Of a DNA stretch of 64,000 nucleotides, positions 17,875 through 26,439 are shown in pieces. A program made the translations under genes and the position numbers. A model generated the notes under the pieces. The model was not told the DNA's origin. It did no database searches and saw only the letters and a list, made by a program, of their open reading frames with translations. Positions within the stretch are counted from its first letter, which is position 1; the number at the start of each line of letters is the position of its first letter. The stretch spans positions 186,001 through 250,000 of the forward strand of contig NZ_JAKZEU010000005.1 in NCBI RefSeq assembly GCF_024359525.1. The letters are read 5' to 3'. This DNA comes from Paracoccus albicereus (lineage in GTDB: Bacteria > Pseudomonadota > Alphaproteobacteria > Rhodobacterales > Rhodobacteraceae).

Positions 17875-18344
17875 TCTCGCTTCATGTCGTGCCGGCGGGC
17901 GAACTGGATCGCCTGTCCGGCCTGATGATGAACGCGGGGCCGCAATTCGCATCCAGCGGCGCGGTGGCGATCCAGGATCGGACGCCGGACCTGACCTTCC
18001 ACGAGATCCGGGCCGAAGGTCGGACGGTCGGGATGTTCAAGCTGGACCCCCGCTATCACGAGCGCCACGATTTTGCGAAAGCGGATGAGATCGGCCTGCG
18101 CGGCGTGCTGATCGATCGCGATCATCAGGGGAAGGGCTATGGCCTTGCGGCGGTGCGGCTGCTGCCGGATCACGTCAAGATCACCCATCCGCTGGCGCGC
18201 GCGGTCCTGCTGACCGTCAACATCAAGAATGGGGGCGCATACCGGACTTACCAGCGCGCCGGCTTCGTCGATACGGACGAGCGGTATCTGGGTGGGGATC
18301 TGGGTCCGCAGCACATCATGCGCCTGTCGCTGGACCACGCATAG
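17871..18344 (+). CDS. GNAT-family N-acetyltransferase
   Basis: 157 residues. The acetyl-CoA binding motif A appears as LRGVLIDRDHQGKGYGLAAVRLL (Q/RxxGxG/A variant QGKGYG), followed by LTVNIKNGGAYRTYQRAGF, the beta4-alpha4 segment of the fold. The start is GTG at 17871, overlapping the pepF stop as GTGA; the same frame is open further upstream only because pepF is read in another frame. Acceptor substrate unknown. A bidirectional terminator follows immediately. Confidence 0.82.
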   Translation: MISLHVVPAGELDRLSGLMMNAGPQFASSGAVAIQDRTPDLTFHEIRAEGRTVGMFKLDPRYHERHDFAKADEIGLRGVLIDRDHQGKGYGLAAVRLLPDHVKITHPLARAVLLTVNIKNGGAYRTYQRAGFVDTDERYLGGDLGPQHIMRLSLDHA

Positions 18345-18345
18345 A

Positions 18346-18376
18346 AAAAGGGACCGGCTAGACAGCCGGTCCCTTC
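18346..18376. terminator. bidirectional terminator between GNAT and PfpI genes
   Basis: Stem AAGGGACCGGCT / AGCCGGTCCCTT (18348-18359 with 18364-18375) around a 4-base loop, with an A-run on the left and a T-rich end on the right. It sits between convergent genes and can serve both. Confidence 0.8.
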
Positions 18377-18394
18377 GTCGGTTCCGTCAAGCGA

Positions 18395-18949
18395 TCAGAC
18401 GCGCTCGTGACGCCCTTCGCGCACTTCCTCAATGATCTTGGCGCAGAAATCGTCCAGATCGTCTGGGTTACGCGAGGTGATCAACGCCTCGTCACACACG
18501 ACCGAGGCATCCTGAACGACGGCGCCCGCATTCTTCAGATCGGTGCGAATCGACTTGTAGCTGGTCGCCTTGCGACCCTTCAGCACATCCGCCTCGATCA
18601 GCAGCCAGGGCGCATGGCAGATCGCGGCAAGCGTCTTGCCGCTTTCGAAGAAATCCTTCACGAACTTCACGGCCTTCTCCTCGACCCGCAGCAGATCAGG
18701 ATTGATCTGGCCGCCGGGCAAGACGAGCGCGTCGAAATCGCTGACCGACACCTGATCCAGCGTCTTGTCGACGGTCACGCTTTCGCCCCAATCGTCCTTG
18801 TCCCAGCTTTTGATCTCACCGCTCTTCAGCGAGACGATGGTGATCTCGGCACCCGCATCGCTCAACTGGCGGCGCGGCTCGAACAATTCGGACTTCTCGA
18901 AACCGTCGGTGGCAAGGATCGCGATCTTGGCGTTTTCCATGGCAGGCAT
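18395..18949 (-). CDS. DJ-1/PfpI-family protein (type 1 glutamine amidotransferase-like)
   Basis: 184 residues. PfpI features: ILATDGFEKSEL with Glu18, VLPGGQINPDLLR, and the nucleophile elbow LAAICHAPWLL with Cys111-His112. Proteins of this length and motif set are annotated as PfpI protease or YhbO/YajL-like stress proteins with proposed deglycase activity, which is debated. A strong AGGAGGGC site precedes the start at 18949. Single-gene unit, divergent from the M19 dipeptidase gene. Confidence 0.9.
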   Translation of the reverse strand: MPAMENAKIAILATDGFEKSELFEPRRQLSDAGAEITIVSLKSGEIKSWDKDDWGESVTVDKTLDQVSVSDFDALVLPGGQINPDLLRVEEKAVKFVKDFFESGKTLAAICHAPWLLIEADVLKGRKATSYKSIRTDLKNAGAVVQDASVVCDEALITSRNPDDLDDFCAKIIEEVREGRHERV

Positions 18950-19112
18950 GATGCCCTCCTTTCCTGAATCTCCAGCGCCGCTGTGGGCGCGCAGGTCAGG
19001 GAAACGCGACGAAGCGCCACAGGTTCACCCGCGCTAACCAAAATCATTCCCATTCTCGCAACGCCGCCGGTTTCGGCTAAGATCAGTGCATCGAGAAAGG
19101 ACGGGCCAGGAC

Positions 19113-20285
19113 ATGCTGCGACGGATATTGGGCGGGTTGGCGATCGTGATCGTGGTCCTGATCGGCGCGGTGCTGGTCTGGGGTCCCGGCTACGTCGAGG
19201 CGCAGCGCAACCCCGTCACCGGACCCGACGACGGCTGGCCCGTCAGCGAGCGGGCGCAGGCGCTGCACGACCGCCTGCTGATCGGCGACTGGCACGCCGA
19301 TGCGCTGCTGTGGGACCGCGATCTTCTGGACAGGGCGGATCGCGGCCATACCGACATCCCGCGCCTTGCCGAGGGCAACGTCGCCGTGCAGGTCTTCACC
19401 ACCGTCACCAAAAGCCCGCGCGGCCAGAACTACGGCGAGAACAGCGAAGACGCGCCCGATAACATCACGCCCCTCTTCATCGGCCAGCTGCGCCCGGTCC
19501 GCGCCTGGACCAGCCTGCGCGAGCGGGCGCTGGTCCAGGCCGCCGCGCTGCACCGCATGGCAGAGGACGCGCCCGACCGGCTTCGCCTGATCCTGACCCG
19601 GGCCGACCTGGAGGCAGTCTTGGCTGATCACCGCGCTGGCGGCCGGCTGGTGGGCGGCATTCTGGGGTCGGAAGGCGGGCATCCGCTGGAAGGCGACATC
19701 GCCAATCTCGACACGCTCTACGATGCGGGCTTCCGCCTGATCGGGCTGACCCACTTCTTCGACAACGAGCTTGGCGGCAGCCTGCATGGCGAGGACGACA
19801 CGGGTCTCAGCGATTTCGGCCGCACGGTGGTGACCGAGATGATGGCGCGCAACATGATCGTGGACCTCGCCCATGCCAGCCCGCAGATGGTCCGCGACGT
19901 GCTGGCGATGGAGGGCACGCGCCCGATCGTCTCGCATACCGGCATCCACCGCCATTGCGCCAGCCCGCGCAACCTGCCCGACGACCTGATGCAGGCGGTC
20001 GCGGCGAAGGGCGGGCTGATCGGGATCGGCTTCTGGTCCGACGTCATCTGCGGCAAGACGCCGGACGACATCGCCACAGCGATCACAGCCGCCATCGCGC
20101 TGGTGGGCGAGGATCACGTCTCGCTCGGATCGGATTACGACGGTTCGGTCGACGCGCCCTTCGACGCGGCGCATCTTGCCGCGCTGACGCAGGCGCTGAT
20201 CGATGCGGGGCTGACCGACCCGCAGATCGCCAAGGTCATGGGCGGCAACATGATGGCCTTTCTGGCCGAGATGCTGCCTAAATGA
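19113..20285 (+). CDS. M19-family membrane dipeptidase (renal dipeptidase-like)
   Basis: 390 residues. An N-terminal membrane anchor (LGGLAIVIVVLIGAVLVW, about 6-23) is followed by a TIM-barrel dipeptidase domain. Zinc ligands and motifs: GDWHADALLWDRD (His-x-Asp), GSEGGHPLEG (bridging Glu), GLTHFFDN, DLAHAS, VSHTG and LGSDYDG. Such enzymes hydrolyse L,L- and L,D-dipeptides on the outer face of the membrane. ATG at 19113 is preferred because it begins right before the anchor; a GTG at 19086 would add nine residues. It converges on trxB with one base between stops. Confidence 0.9.
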   Translation: MLRRILGGLAIVIVVLIGAVLVWGPGYVEAQRNPVTGPDDGWPVSERAQALHDRLLIGDWHADALLWDRDLLDRADRGHTDIPRLAEGNVAVQVFTTVTKSPRGQNYGENSEDAPDNITPLFIGQLRPVRAWTSLRERALVQAAALHRMAEDAPDRLRLILTRADLEAVLADHRAGGRLVGGILGSEGGHPLEGDIANLDTLYDAGFRLIGLTHFFDNELGGSLHGEDDTGLSDFGRTVVTEMMARNMIVDLAHASPQMVRDVLAMEGTRPIVSHTGIHRHCASPRNLPDDLMQAVAAKGGLIGIGFWSDVICGKTPDDIATAITAAIALVGEDHVSLGSDYDGSVDAPFDAAHLAALTQALIDAGLTDPQIAKVMGGNMMAFLAEMLPK

Positions 20286-20286
20286 C

Positions 20287-21291
20287 CTATTCCGCGGCGG
20301 TCTCCACCACAGGCGGGATTTGCGCGGCGTCGGGTTCGGGCTCACCGGCCGCGTTGCGCTCGGCCAGCCAGTGTTCCGCGTCCAGCGCCGCCATGCAACC
20401 CATGCCCGCGCTGGTCACCGCCTGCCGGTAGATCCGGTCGGTCAGGTCGCCTGCCGCGAAGACGCCGGGGATCGAGGTCCGCGTGGACCCCGGCTCGACC
20501 TTCACGTAGCCGCCCTCGTAGGTCTCAAGCTGATCCTTGACCAGCTCGCTTGCGGGCGCATGGCCAATGGCGATGAAGATGCCATCCGCAGTCACCTCGC
20601 GCTCGGTGCCGTCCTTCGTGGACCGCAGCACCGCGCCCGTCACGCCCAGCGGGCTTTCGGTGCCGCGCACCTCGGCCAGCTCGTGATCCCAGATCACCTC
20701 GACCTTGGGGTTCTTGAACAGCCGCTCCTGCAGGATCTTCTCGGCGCGCAGGGTGTCGCGGCGGTGGATCAGCGTTACCTTGGACGCGAACTTGGTCAGG
20801 AACAGCGCCTCTTCGACCGCGGTGTTGCCGCCGCCGATCACCAGAACCGGCTTGCCGCGATAGAAGAACCCGTCGCAGGTCGCACAGGCGCTGACGCCGA
20901 ACCCCTTGAACTTCTCTTCGCTGTCCAGCCCAAGCCAGCGCGCCTGCGCGCCGGTGGCCAGGATCACCGCATCCGCCGTCACCACGCGCCCGCTGTCGCA
21001 GGTGGCCCGGAACGGTCGCTGCGACAGGTCCAGATCGGTGACCAGGTCGGTCACGATCTCGGTCCCCATCGCGCGGGCATGCTCTTCCATCTTCACCATC
21101 AGCTCGGGGCCCTGGATCTCGGTCTCGCCCGGCCAGTTCTCCACCTCGGTGGTGATGGTCAGTTGCCCGCCGGGCTGCATGCCCTGGATCAGGATCGGCT
21201 CCAGCAACGCGCGCGAGGCATAGACCGCAGCGGTATAGCCCGCCGGGCCTGAACCGACGATCAGAAGTTCGGTGTGATTGCGTTCGCCCAT
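20287..21291 (-). CDS. trxB: thioredoxin-disulfide reductase
   Basis: 334 residues from [13 protein letters not shown]-binding GSGPAG (13-18), the redox motif CATC (Cys136, Cys139) and the NADPH-binding GGGNTA near 155 identify TrxB; it reduces thioredoxin with NADPH in the cytoplasm. An ATG at 21306 would add five residues (MMGAT) and has an AAGG site, so the start is uncertain. The C-terminus is about 10 residues longer than the minimum, rich in Pro and Ala. The gene is divergent from an Lrp-family regulator, an arrangement I recall from related genomes. Confidence 0.95.
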   Translation of the reverse strand: MGERNHTELLIVGSGPAGYTAAVYASRALLEPILIQGMQPGGQLTITTEVENWPGETEIQGPELMVKMEEHARAMGTEIVTDLVTDLDLSQRPFRATCDSGRVVTADAVILATGAQARWLGLDSEEKFKGFGVSACATCDGFFYRGKPVLVIGGGNTAVEEALFLTKFASKVTLIHRRDTLRAEKILQERLFKNPKVEVIWDHELAEVRGTESPLGVTGAVLRSTKDGTEREVTADGIFIAIGHAPASELVKDQLETYEGGYVKVEPGSTRTSIPGVFAAGDLTDRIYRQAVTSAGMGCMAALDAEHWLAERNAAGEPEPDAAQIPPVVETAAE

Positions 21292-21458
21292 CGTGGCCCC
21301 CATCATCTGTCGGCCTTATCTATGCGCCGCGCCGCCGCCATGCAACGCATGGCCGACCTGACGCCCCGGCGTGGCTGGTGCCAAAACCGGAAACAATGTT
21401 GCGCAGATTGGCCCCGCAAGGTAGCTTCCCGCAAGCTCATTGAAGGACCTCCCGCCAC

Positions 21459-21959
21459 ATGGCAAGCGCACGACTGGACGAGATCGACCGCCACATCCTC
21501 GCCGAATTGCAGGCTGACGGGAGGATGACCAATGTCGAGCTCGCCCGCCGCGTCGGCATCTCCGCCCCGCCCTGCCTGCGCCGCGTCCGCGCGCTGGAGG
21601 AACAGGGCTTCATCCGCGGCTATCACGCCGACATCGACCCGCGCGCGCTCGGGTTCGAGGTGCAGGTCTTCGCGATGGTCCGCCTCGCCAGCCAGTCCGA
21701 GCGCGACCTGTCCGCGTTCGAGGACCTCTGCCGCGGCTGGCCGCTGGTCCGCGAATGCCACATGCTGAATGGCGAGATCGACTTCATCCTGAAATGCGTC
21801 TCGCCCGACCTGAGCACGTTCCAGCGGTTTCTGACAGAAAGCCTGACGGCCGCGCCGAACGTGGCCAGCGTCAAGACCTCGCTGGTGATCCGCGGCGCCA
21901 AGGACGAACCTGGCGTGCCGTTCGAGGTGGTCGAGGAGCGGGTGCGCGAGGCGGGGTGA
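21459..21959 (+). CDS. Lrp/AsnC-family transcriptional regulator
   Basis: 166 residues. The N-terminal winged HTH (LDEIDRHILAELQADGRMTNVELARRVGISAPPCLRRVRALEEQG in outline, about 6-52) leads into a RAM/AsnC ligand-binding domain with FALVRL-like FAMVRLASQS and the segment HMLNGEIDFILKCVSPD. These regulators oligomerise and respond to amino acids; the effector here is unknown. Divergent from trxB across about 150 bases, so it may regulate trxB, itself or the downstream EamA gene (16-base gap). Confidence 0.9.
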   Translation: MASARLDEIDRHILAELQADGRMTNVELARRVGISAPPCLRRVRALEEQGFIRGYHADIDPRALGFEVQVFAMVRLASQSERDLSAFEDLCRGWPLVRECHMLNGEIDFILKCVSPDLSTFQRFLTESLTAAPNVASVKTSLVIRGAKDEPGVPFEVVEERVREAG

Positions 21960-21975
21960 GACCAACTCCCGCCCG

Positions 21976-22818
21976 ATGAGCGTCCTTCTCGCCCTTTTCG
22001 CGTCGTTGGCCTATGGCGTCGGCGACTTCATCGGCGGCCTCGCCTCCCGTCGCGGTTCAGCCTTCGCGGTCGCGCTCTGGGCCTCAATCGGAGGCGGGAT
22101 CGCGATGTGTCTTGCCGCCGTGGTGGTGGGCGGACGCGCGGATCCGGTGGACCTTGGCTGGGGCGTTCTTGCGGGGATCGGCAACGGCATGGGCGGGACT
22201 TTTCTCTACCGCGGACTGGCCGCCGGACGGATGGGCGTCGTGGCGCCGCTGTCCTCGTTGACCGGGGCGCTTTTGCCCATTGTGGCCGGGCTGGCGTTGG
22301 GCGAACGCCCTTCCGCTCTCAGTTGGTGCGGAATTCTCCTAGCCCTTCCAGCTGTCGGCCTGATCTCACGCGAACCCGCCGCCCCCGGAAACGGCGGCGG
22401 CGGCAGGCTGGGTGCCGGGGTCGTGGACGGACTGCTCGCCGGGCTCGGTTTTGGCCTGCTGTTCATCGCGACGGGGCAGATTGCGCCATCGGCGGGCCTG
22501 TGGCCACTGGTCGCGTTGCAGATGGCGTCAATTGTCGTCATTCCGTTTCTCGCAAGCCTGCTACGCCAAGCCTGGTGGCCGACGCGCCGTGCTGAAGCGA
22601 TCGGTCTGATTGGGGGCATACTGGCGGCGGCGGCTGTGCTTGGATTCATGCTGGCCGCGCAGCGCGGCCTCTTGTCGATCGTCGCCGTGCTGACTGCCCT
22701 TTATCCCGCAGCGACGATAGCACTCGCTGCGATCATCCTGAACGAACGACTGAGGCCGATCCAAGGGCTGGGCCTGATCTTGGCCGGTGGAGCGGTTGTG
22801 CTGATTGCCCTCGGATGA
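21976..22818 (+). CDS. EamA/DMT-family transporter
   Basis: 280 residues with ten hydrophobic helices arranged as two five-helix halves, each containing the EamA pattern: LFASLAYGVGDFIGG and GVVAPLSSLTGALLPIVAGLALGERPS in the first half, ALYPAATIALAAIILNERLRPIQ in the second. DMT exporters of this type move amino acids or other small metabolites across the inner membrane. It lies 16 bases after the Lrp gene, and an Lrp-controlled amino-acid exporter is a common pairing; the substrate is not known. Confidence 0.88.
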   Translation: MSVLLALFASLAYGVGDFIGGLASRRGSAFAVALWASIGGGIAMCLAAVVVGGRADPVDLGWGVLAGIGNGMGGTFLYRGLAAGRMGVVAPLSSLTGALLPIVAGLALGERPSALSWCGILLALPAVGLISREPAAPGNGGGGRLGAGVVDGLLAGLGFGLLFIATGQIAPSAGLWPLVALQMASIVVIPFLASLLRQAWWPTRRAEAIGLIGGILAAAAVLGFMLAAQRGLLSIVAVLTALYPAATIALAAIILNERLRPIQGLGLILAGGAVVLIALG

Positions 22819-22868
22819 CGACTGGCCGCGCTGGCCCGCAACTATCTCCGATCGCGTCGCAACACCCG

Positions 22869-22883
22869 TTAACCACTTCCTAA
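22869..22883. promoter_or_regulatory. CtrA-like half-site pair
   Basis: TTAA-N7-CTAA, one mismatch from the TTAA-N7-TTAA consensus bound by the alphaproteobacterial response regulator CtrA. It lies 18 bases left of the 11-bp repeat array. Neither flanking gene starts here, which weakens an ordinary promoter role. Confidence 0.3.
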
Positions 22884-22900
22884 CCGCACGCCCGCAGGCT

Positions 22901-22950
22901 GTGTACAGGTTGTGTACAGCCTGTGTACGCGCGGTGTACGGGTTGTGACT
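22901..22950. repeat. five phased 11-bp repeats (GTGTAC-N5)
   Basis: GTGTAC begins at 22901, 22912, 22923 and 22934, exactly 11 bases apart, and a degenerate fifth copy GTGACT starts at 22945. The intervening five bases vary (AGGTT, AGCCT, GCGCG, GGGTT). A period of 11 is not a multiple of three, so this is not a coding repeat; one unit per helical turn would put all GTAC centres on one face of DNA. It lies between two convergent genes. Confidence 0.75.
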
Positions 22951-23064
22951 CGTCAAACTTAACAAACGCTGGGCAAAATAGAGCCGCAGGTGTTGCGCTG
23001 TTGCGCTGGCAACGCACGCTCGGTGCGCCGCGCAACGCGCGCCCGAAATTAACCATTCCGCTGA

Positions 23065-23820
23065 CTAGAGAACCACCGCCGAGATCAGGCGGCCGTAATC
23101 CGCCGCGCCTTCATGCGTCGCGCGGCGATAGCTGAAGAAGCGCGCGGGGTCGGAATAGGTGCAATGGCCGGTCCATTCCGCCTCGGCCCCGGTCTCGCGC
23201 AGCCGCGAGAGGCCGAAGGACGGCAGATCGAACATCGGCCGCCCGTTTGGTCCGCCCGAGAAAAAGCGCGAATAGTCATCGTCTTCGGCGATGAAATCCT
23301 CCATGAAATCCTCGCCGACCTCATAGGCGCGCTGGCTGATCGTGGGGCCGATGACGGCGCGGATATTCTCGGCGCCGGCGGCACGCATCGCCGCGACCGT
23401 TGCCTCCAGAACGCCGCCGATCGCACCTTTCCAGCCCGCATGCGCCGCCCCGATCACGCCCGCCTCGGGATCGGCCAGCAGCACCGGCTGGCAATCGGCG
23501 GTCAGCACCGACAGCGCGATCCCAGGCCGCGCCGTGACAAGGGCATCCGCCTGTATTTCCCGCATCTTGTCGGGGTCATCACCCTCGGCGATCGTCACCA
23601 CTGTCGCCGAATGAACCTGATGAACCCCCGCCAGATGGTCGCGCGGCACCCCCATCGCCTCGGCCACGCGGCCGCGATTCACCGCCACGATCGCTGCCTG
23701 ATCCTCGGAGCCGCGCCCGCAGTTCAGCCCGGCGTAAAGGCCCGAGGACGCCCCGCCCTTCCGGGTGAAGAAGCCGTGCCGGACGCCGTCCAGCAGCGGG
23801 TGGGTCAGGATCTCAAGCAT
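23065..23820 (-). CDS. pgeF: peptidoglycan editing factor / YfiH-type multicopper-like protein
   Basis: 251 residues, laccase-domain (DUF152) protein. Metal-site motifs: GVHQVHSATVV, LTADCQPVLLAD and GAAHAGWKG, giving the His-Cys-His zinc/copper set. In E. coli the homologue YfiH/PgeF removes wrongly incorporated serine from peptidoglycan precursors; polyphenol oxidase and purine nucleosidase activities are also reported for the family. ATG at 23820 overlaps the upstream methyltransferase stop by 8 bases; ATG at 23829 is an alternative. Last gene of lgt-methyltransferase-pgeF. Confidence 0.9.
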   Translation of the reverse strand: MLEILTHPLLDGVRHGFFTRKGGASSGLYAGLNCGRGSEDQAAIVAVNRGRVAEAMGVPRDHLAGVHQVHSATVVTIAEGDDPDKMREIQADALVTARPGIALSVLTADCQPVLLADPEAGVIGAAHAGWKGAIGGVLEATVAAMRAAGAENIRAVIGPTISQRAYEVGEDFMEDFIAEDDDYSRFFSGGPNGRPMFDLPSFGLSRLRETGAEAEWTGHCTYSDPARFFSYRRATHEGAADYGRLISAVVL

Positions 23821-24871
23821 CGTCTGCATCCGCGTCCAAAGCCTCGAATCCGGGGACGGGCGGCGCACCGCGCGGCCACACCGCCAGCGCCTTGAACAAT
23901 TGTCCCATTTCGCCGGCGTGGGTCAAGCGGCGCAACGCCGCCCCTGCCCCCGCATCGCCCGCCTGCGCCAGCCGCGCTGCCCGCTCTCCGGCGCCAAGCG
24001 ACAAGAGCCAGGACCCCTGCATCACCGGTTTCGAGGCGACCGCCCCCGCTTGGATCGCCGCTGCTGCAAGCGGAGCGAAATCCACATGCGCGGTCAGATC
24101 CGCCTGCCCGGGCGCGTCCAGCGGATCGGCGTGGGCATGGTCGCGCAAGGCCTGGAACGTATCGCCGGTGCCGTTCCAGTCGCCGTAATCGATCACGATC
24201 ACCGCGCCGCCATGCTCGGCAATGCGACGGGCAATCGCACTCATCGCCGTGACGGCCGAAGGGCGCGTTTCGATCACCGTTCCTTCGGCCTCTTCGCGCG
24301 GCAGCGGCATCGGCGGCGCAAGACCGAAGGTCAGCTTCTCTCCGTCGAAGCCCACCATGCGCTCGGCCCAGCCATCCGTCGTCCGCAGGTATTGATGGAC
24401 CGGCAGAGCGTCGAAGAATTCGTTGGCGATCAGGAACAACGGGCGATCCGGAAGATCGTCCAGCCTGTCCAGATGCGTCACGGGACCCAGCCGATCACGC
24501 TGCATGTCGCGCAGATGCGGCGACGCTTCGATCAATGCGATCTGCGCGGCCTCGCGCATGCCGGACACGCGGGTCATCGCACGCAGCATGTCGGCCATCA
24601 GCGTACCGCGCCCCGGCCCAGGTTCGGCGAGGGTGAAGGGCGCGGACGAGCCTTGATCCAGCCACGCTTGCGCGAGCGCGAGGCCCGCGATCTCGCCAAA
24701 GATCTGGTGGATTTCCGGCGCGGTGATGAAATCGCCTCCCCGCCCGAACGGATTGCGCGTCGCGTAATACCCATGGTGAGGATGCAGCAGGCAGGTCTGC
24801 ATGTAATCGGCTAGGCTGATCGGGCCGTGCGCGCCGATCCGCGCAGCGATGATCTGCCCAAGGGCGTTCAT
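23813..24871 (-). CDS. class I SAM-dependent methyltransferase, NDUFAF7-like (COG1565)
   Basis: 352 residues. SAM-binding motif I appears as [16 protein letters not shown]; downstream are [12 protein letters not shown] and IDYGDW. This matches the COG1565/MidA-NDUFAF7 family; the mitochondrial member methylates an arginine of a complex I subunit, so a respiratory role is plausible but unproven. The start at 24871 makes an ATGA overlap with lgt, and the stop overlaps pgeF. The lgt-COG1565-pgeF order is one I recall from related genomes. Confidence 0.88.
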   Translation of the reverse strand: MNALGQIIAARIGAHGPISLADYMQTCLLHPHHGYYATRNPFGRGGDFITAPEIHQIFGEIAGLALAQAWLDQGSSAPFTLAEPGPGRGTLMADMLRAMTRVSGMREAAQIALIEASPHLRDMQRDRLGPVTHLDRLDDLPDRPLFLIANEFFDALPVHQYLRTTDGWAERMVGFDGEKLTFGLAPPMPLPREEAEGTVIETRPSAVTAMSAIARRIAEHGGAVIVIDYGDWNGTGDTFQALRDHAHADPLDAPGQADLTAHVDFAPLAAAAIQAGAVASKPVMQGSWLLSLGAGERAARLAQAGDAGAGAALRRLTHAGEMGQLFKALAVWPRGAPPVPGFEALDADADDA

Positions 24872-25734
24872 GCCCGGCGCGCGCGCCACAGGAAGAACAG
24901 CCCCAGAAGAACCATCGGCAGCGAGAGAAGCTGCCCCATCGACAGGCCCCAGACCGGGCCGCCGATCACGTGGCCCAACGGGTTGTCCGGCGCGATGAAC
25001 TGTGCGTCTGCGACACGGAAGAACTCGACAAAGATGCGCGACAGACCGTAGCCCAGCAAGAACATGCCCAGCACCGTGCCCGGCCGCGCCAGCGCGCCGG
25101 CCCTGACCATCAGCCACAGGATCAGCCCCAGAAGCAGCCCCTCCAGACCCGCCTCGTAAAGCTGGCTGGGGTGGCGGGCGCAAAGGCCTTCGACACCGGG
25201 ACAGGCCTGCGCTGCCTCACCGGGGAAGATCACGCCCCAGGGCAGGTCGGTCGGTCGCCCCCACAATTCGGCATTGATGAAATTTGCGACGCGCCCGAAG
25301 AACAGCCCGATCGGCGCCACCAGCGCCAGAGAGTCCGCCAGTTTCAGGGGCGCCGCGCCATGCTTCCGCGACCACAGGAAAGCCGCGACGACGACGCCCA
25401 GAAAGCCGCCGTGAAACGCCATGCCACCCTGCCAGACCTTGATGACATCCAGCGGATTGGCGAGGTAGTACGCTGGCTCGTAGAACAGAACGAAGCCCAG
25501 CCTGCCGCCCACGATCACACCAAGGATGATCCAGCTCAGCAGATCGTCGATCCCTTCGGCCGTGGCGGGCGGCGTGCCGCCCCACAGCGCCGGGCGGCGC
25601 ATCAAGGAACGCACCGCCCACCAGCCAAGCAGCAATCCGGCAAGGTAGGCGAGTGCGTACCAGCGCAGCGAAAAGGCGAAATCGCCGAAGCGCAGCGTGA
25701 AGATCTCGGGGCTGATGTCGGGAAAGGGGATCAT
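24868..25734 (-). CDS. lgt: prolipoprotein diacylglyceryl transferase
   Basis: 288 residues, seven membrane segments. It transfers diacylglycerol from phosphatidylglycerol to the lipobox cysteine of prolipoproteins at the inner membrane. The Lgt signature [22 protein letters not shown] is intact, as are RWYALAY near residue 24 and the [13 protein letters not shown] segment. The enzyme would process the lipoprotein encoded at 38893. First gene of the three-gene minus-strand unit. Confidence 0.96.
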   Translation of the reverse strand: MIPFPDISPEIFTLRFGDFAFSLRWYALAYLAGLLLGWWAVRSLMRRPALWGGTPPATAEGIDDLLSWIILGVIVGGRLGFVLFYEPAYYLANPLDVIKVWQGGMAFHGGFLGVVVAAFLWSRKHGAAPLKLADSLALVAPIGLFFGRVANFINAELWGRPTDLPWGVIFPGEAAQACPGVEGLCARHPSQLYEAGLEGLLLGLILWLMVRAGALARPGTVLGMFLLGYGLSRIFVEFFRVADAQFIAPDNPLGHVIGGPVWGLSMGQLLSLPMVLLGLFFLWRARRA

Positions 25735-25879
25735 GCTGCCTCGGGGCTCGGTCGGCGCGCAGGCTTAGCGGGCGGGACCGCGAAGTCAACCGAGGCGCGG
25801 TTGACGAGCGCTTGATCCCCGCTTGAAGGCGAAGGCGCCGCGGCCCATATCAGGACGAACCGATCTGGAAAGGCCCGCC

Positions 25880-26134
25880 ATGACCACGCAAAACCGCATC
25901 TTCGACGACATCTCGCGGCTGATGACCAACGCGATGGGCGTGGCCCAGGGCGCGAAGTCCGAGGCCGAAACGGCGATGCGGGGCTGGGTCGATCGCTGGC
26001 TGGCCGAGCGCGACCTGGTGACGCGCGAAGAGTTCGAGGCCGTGCGCGAGATGGCGATCAAGGCACGGTCCGAGAACGCCGAGCTGAAGGCGCGCCTCGA
26101 CTCGCTGGAGGCAGCGAAGACCGATCAGGGCTGA
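25880..26134 (+). CDS. ubiK: UbiK-like accessory factor of ubiquinone synthesis (BMFP family)
   Basis: 84 residues. An N-terminal amphipathic helix (NRIFDDISRLMTNAMGVAQG) and a C-terminal coiled coil (REEFEAVREMAIKARSENAELKARLDSLEA) are the features of YqiC/UbiK proteins, which trimerise, bind membranes and assist the Ubi complex with UbiJ. Start chosen at ATG 25880; an ATG at 25823 would add a 19-residue basic leader not seen in the family. Ends inside the convergent membrane-protein gene (10-base overlap). Confidence 0.85.
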   Translation: MTTQNRIFDDISRLMTNAMGVAQGAKSEAETAMRGWVDRWLAERDLVTREEFEAVREMAIKARSENAELKARLDSLEAAKTDQG

Positions 26135-26439
26135 ACGCTGTCCTGCAGCCGGCCTTCACGGTCGTAAAGCAGAACCTCACCCGCATCCGTCACCACGACG
26201 ATCCAGTCCCGCGCAAAGGTGACCGCGTCGGCCGATGCGCCTTCTGGAAGTATGATCGTATCGGGCAGTTGAGGCAGCGAGGGCTGGCCAAGACGCACCC
26301 ACATCAGTGCGACCAGGGCGATCATGCCGCCGCCCATGACCGCCGCCAGGCCCGTCACCAGCCATTTCAGGAATCGCACCTCAGCGGGCATCGGCTGCGC
26401 TTCCGCTTCGCGTCCGCTCCCGCTATCATCGCCCATCAT
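26125..26439 (-). CDS. small single-helix membrane protein (DUF6476-like)
   Basis: About 104 residues: a short hydrophilic N-terminus, then FLKWLVTGLAAVMGGGMIALVALMWVRL as one membrane helix, then a roughly 50-residue domain with ADAVTFARDWIVVVTDAGEVLLYDREG that resembles a beta-propeller-like blade. Starts are possible at 26439, 26436 or 26391; the first two overlap the ATG of the divergent pseudouridine synthase. Similar small proteins are conserved in the Rhodobacteraceae with no assigned role. Confidence 0.7.
   Translation of the reverse strand: MMGDDSGSGREAEAQPMPAEVRFLKWLVTGLAAVMGGGMIALVALMWVRLGQPSLPQLPDTIILPEGASADAVTFARDWIVVVTDAGEVLLYDREGRLQDSVQP

Noticed and set aside
16261..17952. 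563-codon minus-strand open frame opposite pepF
   Set aside because: PepF on the plus strand has the HELGH site and normal length; the reverse frame shows no motif.
22901..22950. Possible CRISPR-like array
   Set aside because: Repeat unit is only 6 conserved bases with 5-base gaps, no cas genes, so not CRISPR.
22923..23135. 70-codon frame starting inside the 11-bp repeats
   Set aside because: Starts within the repeat array, lacks a ribosome site and overlaps the pgeF end; the 11-base period is incompatible with coding repeats.
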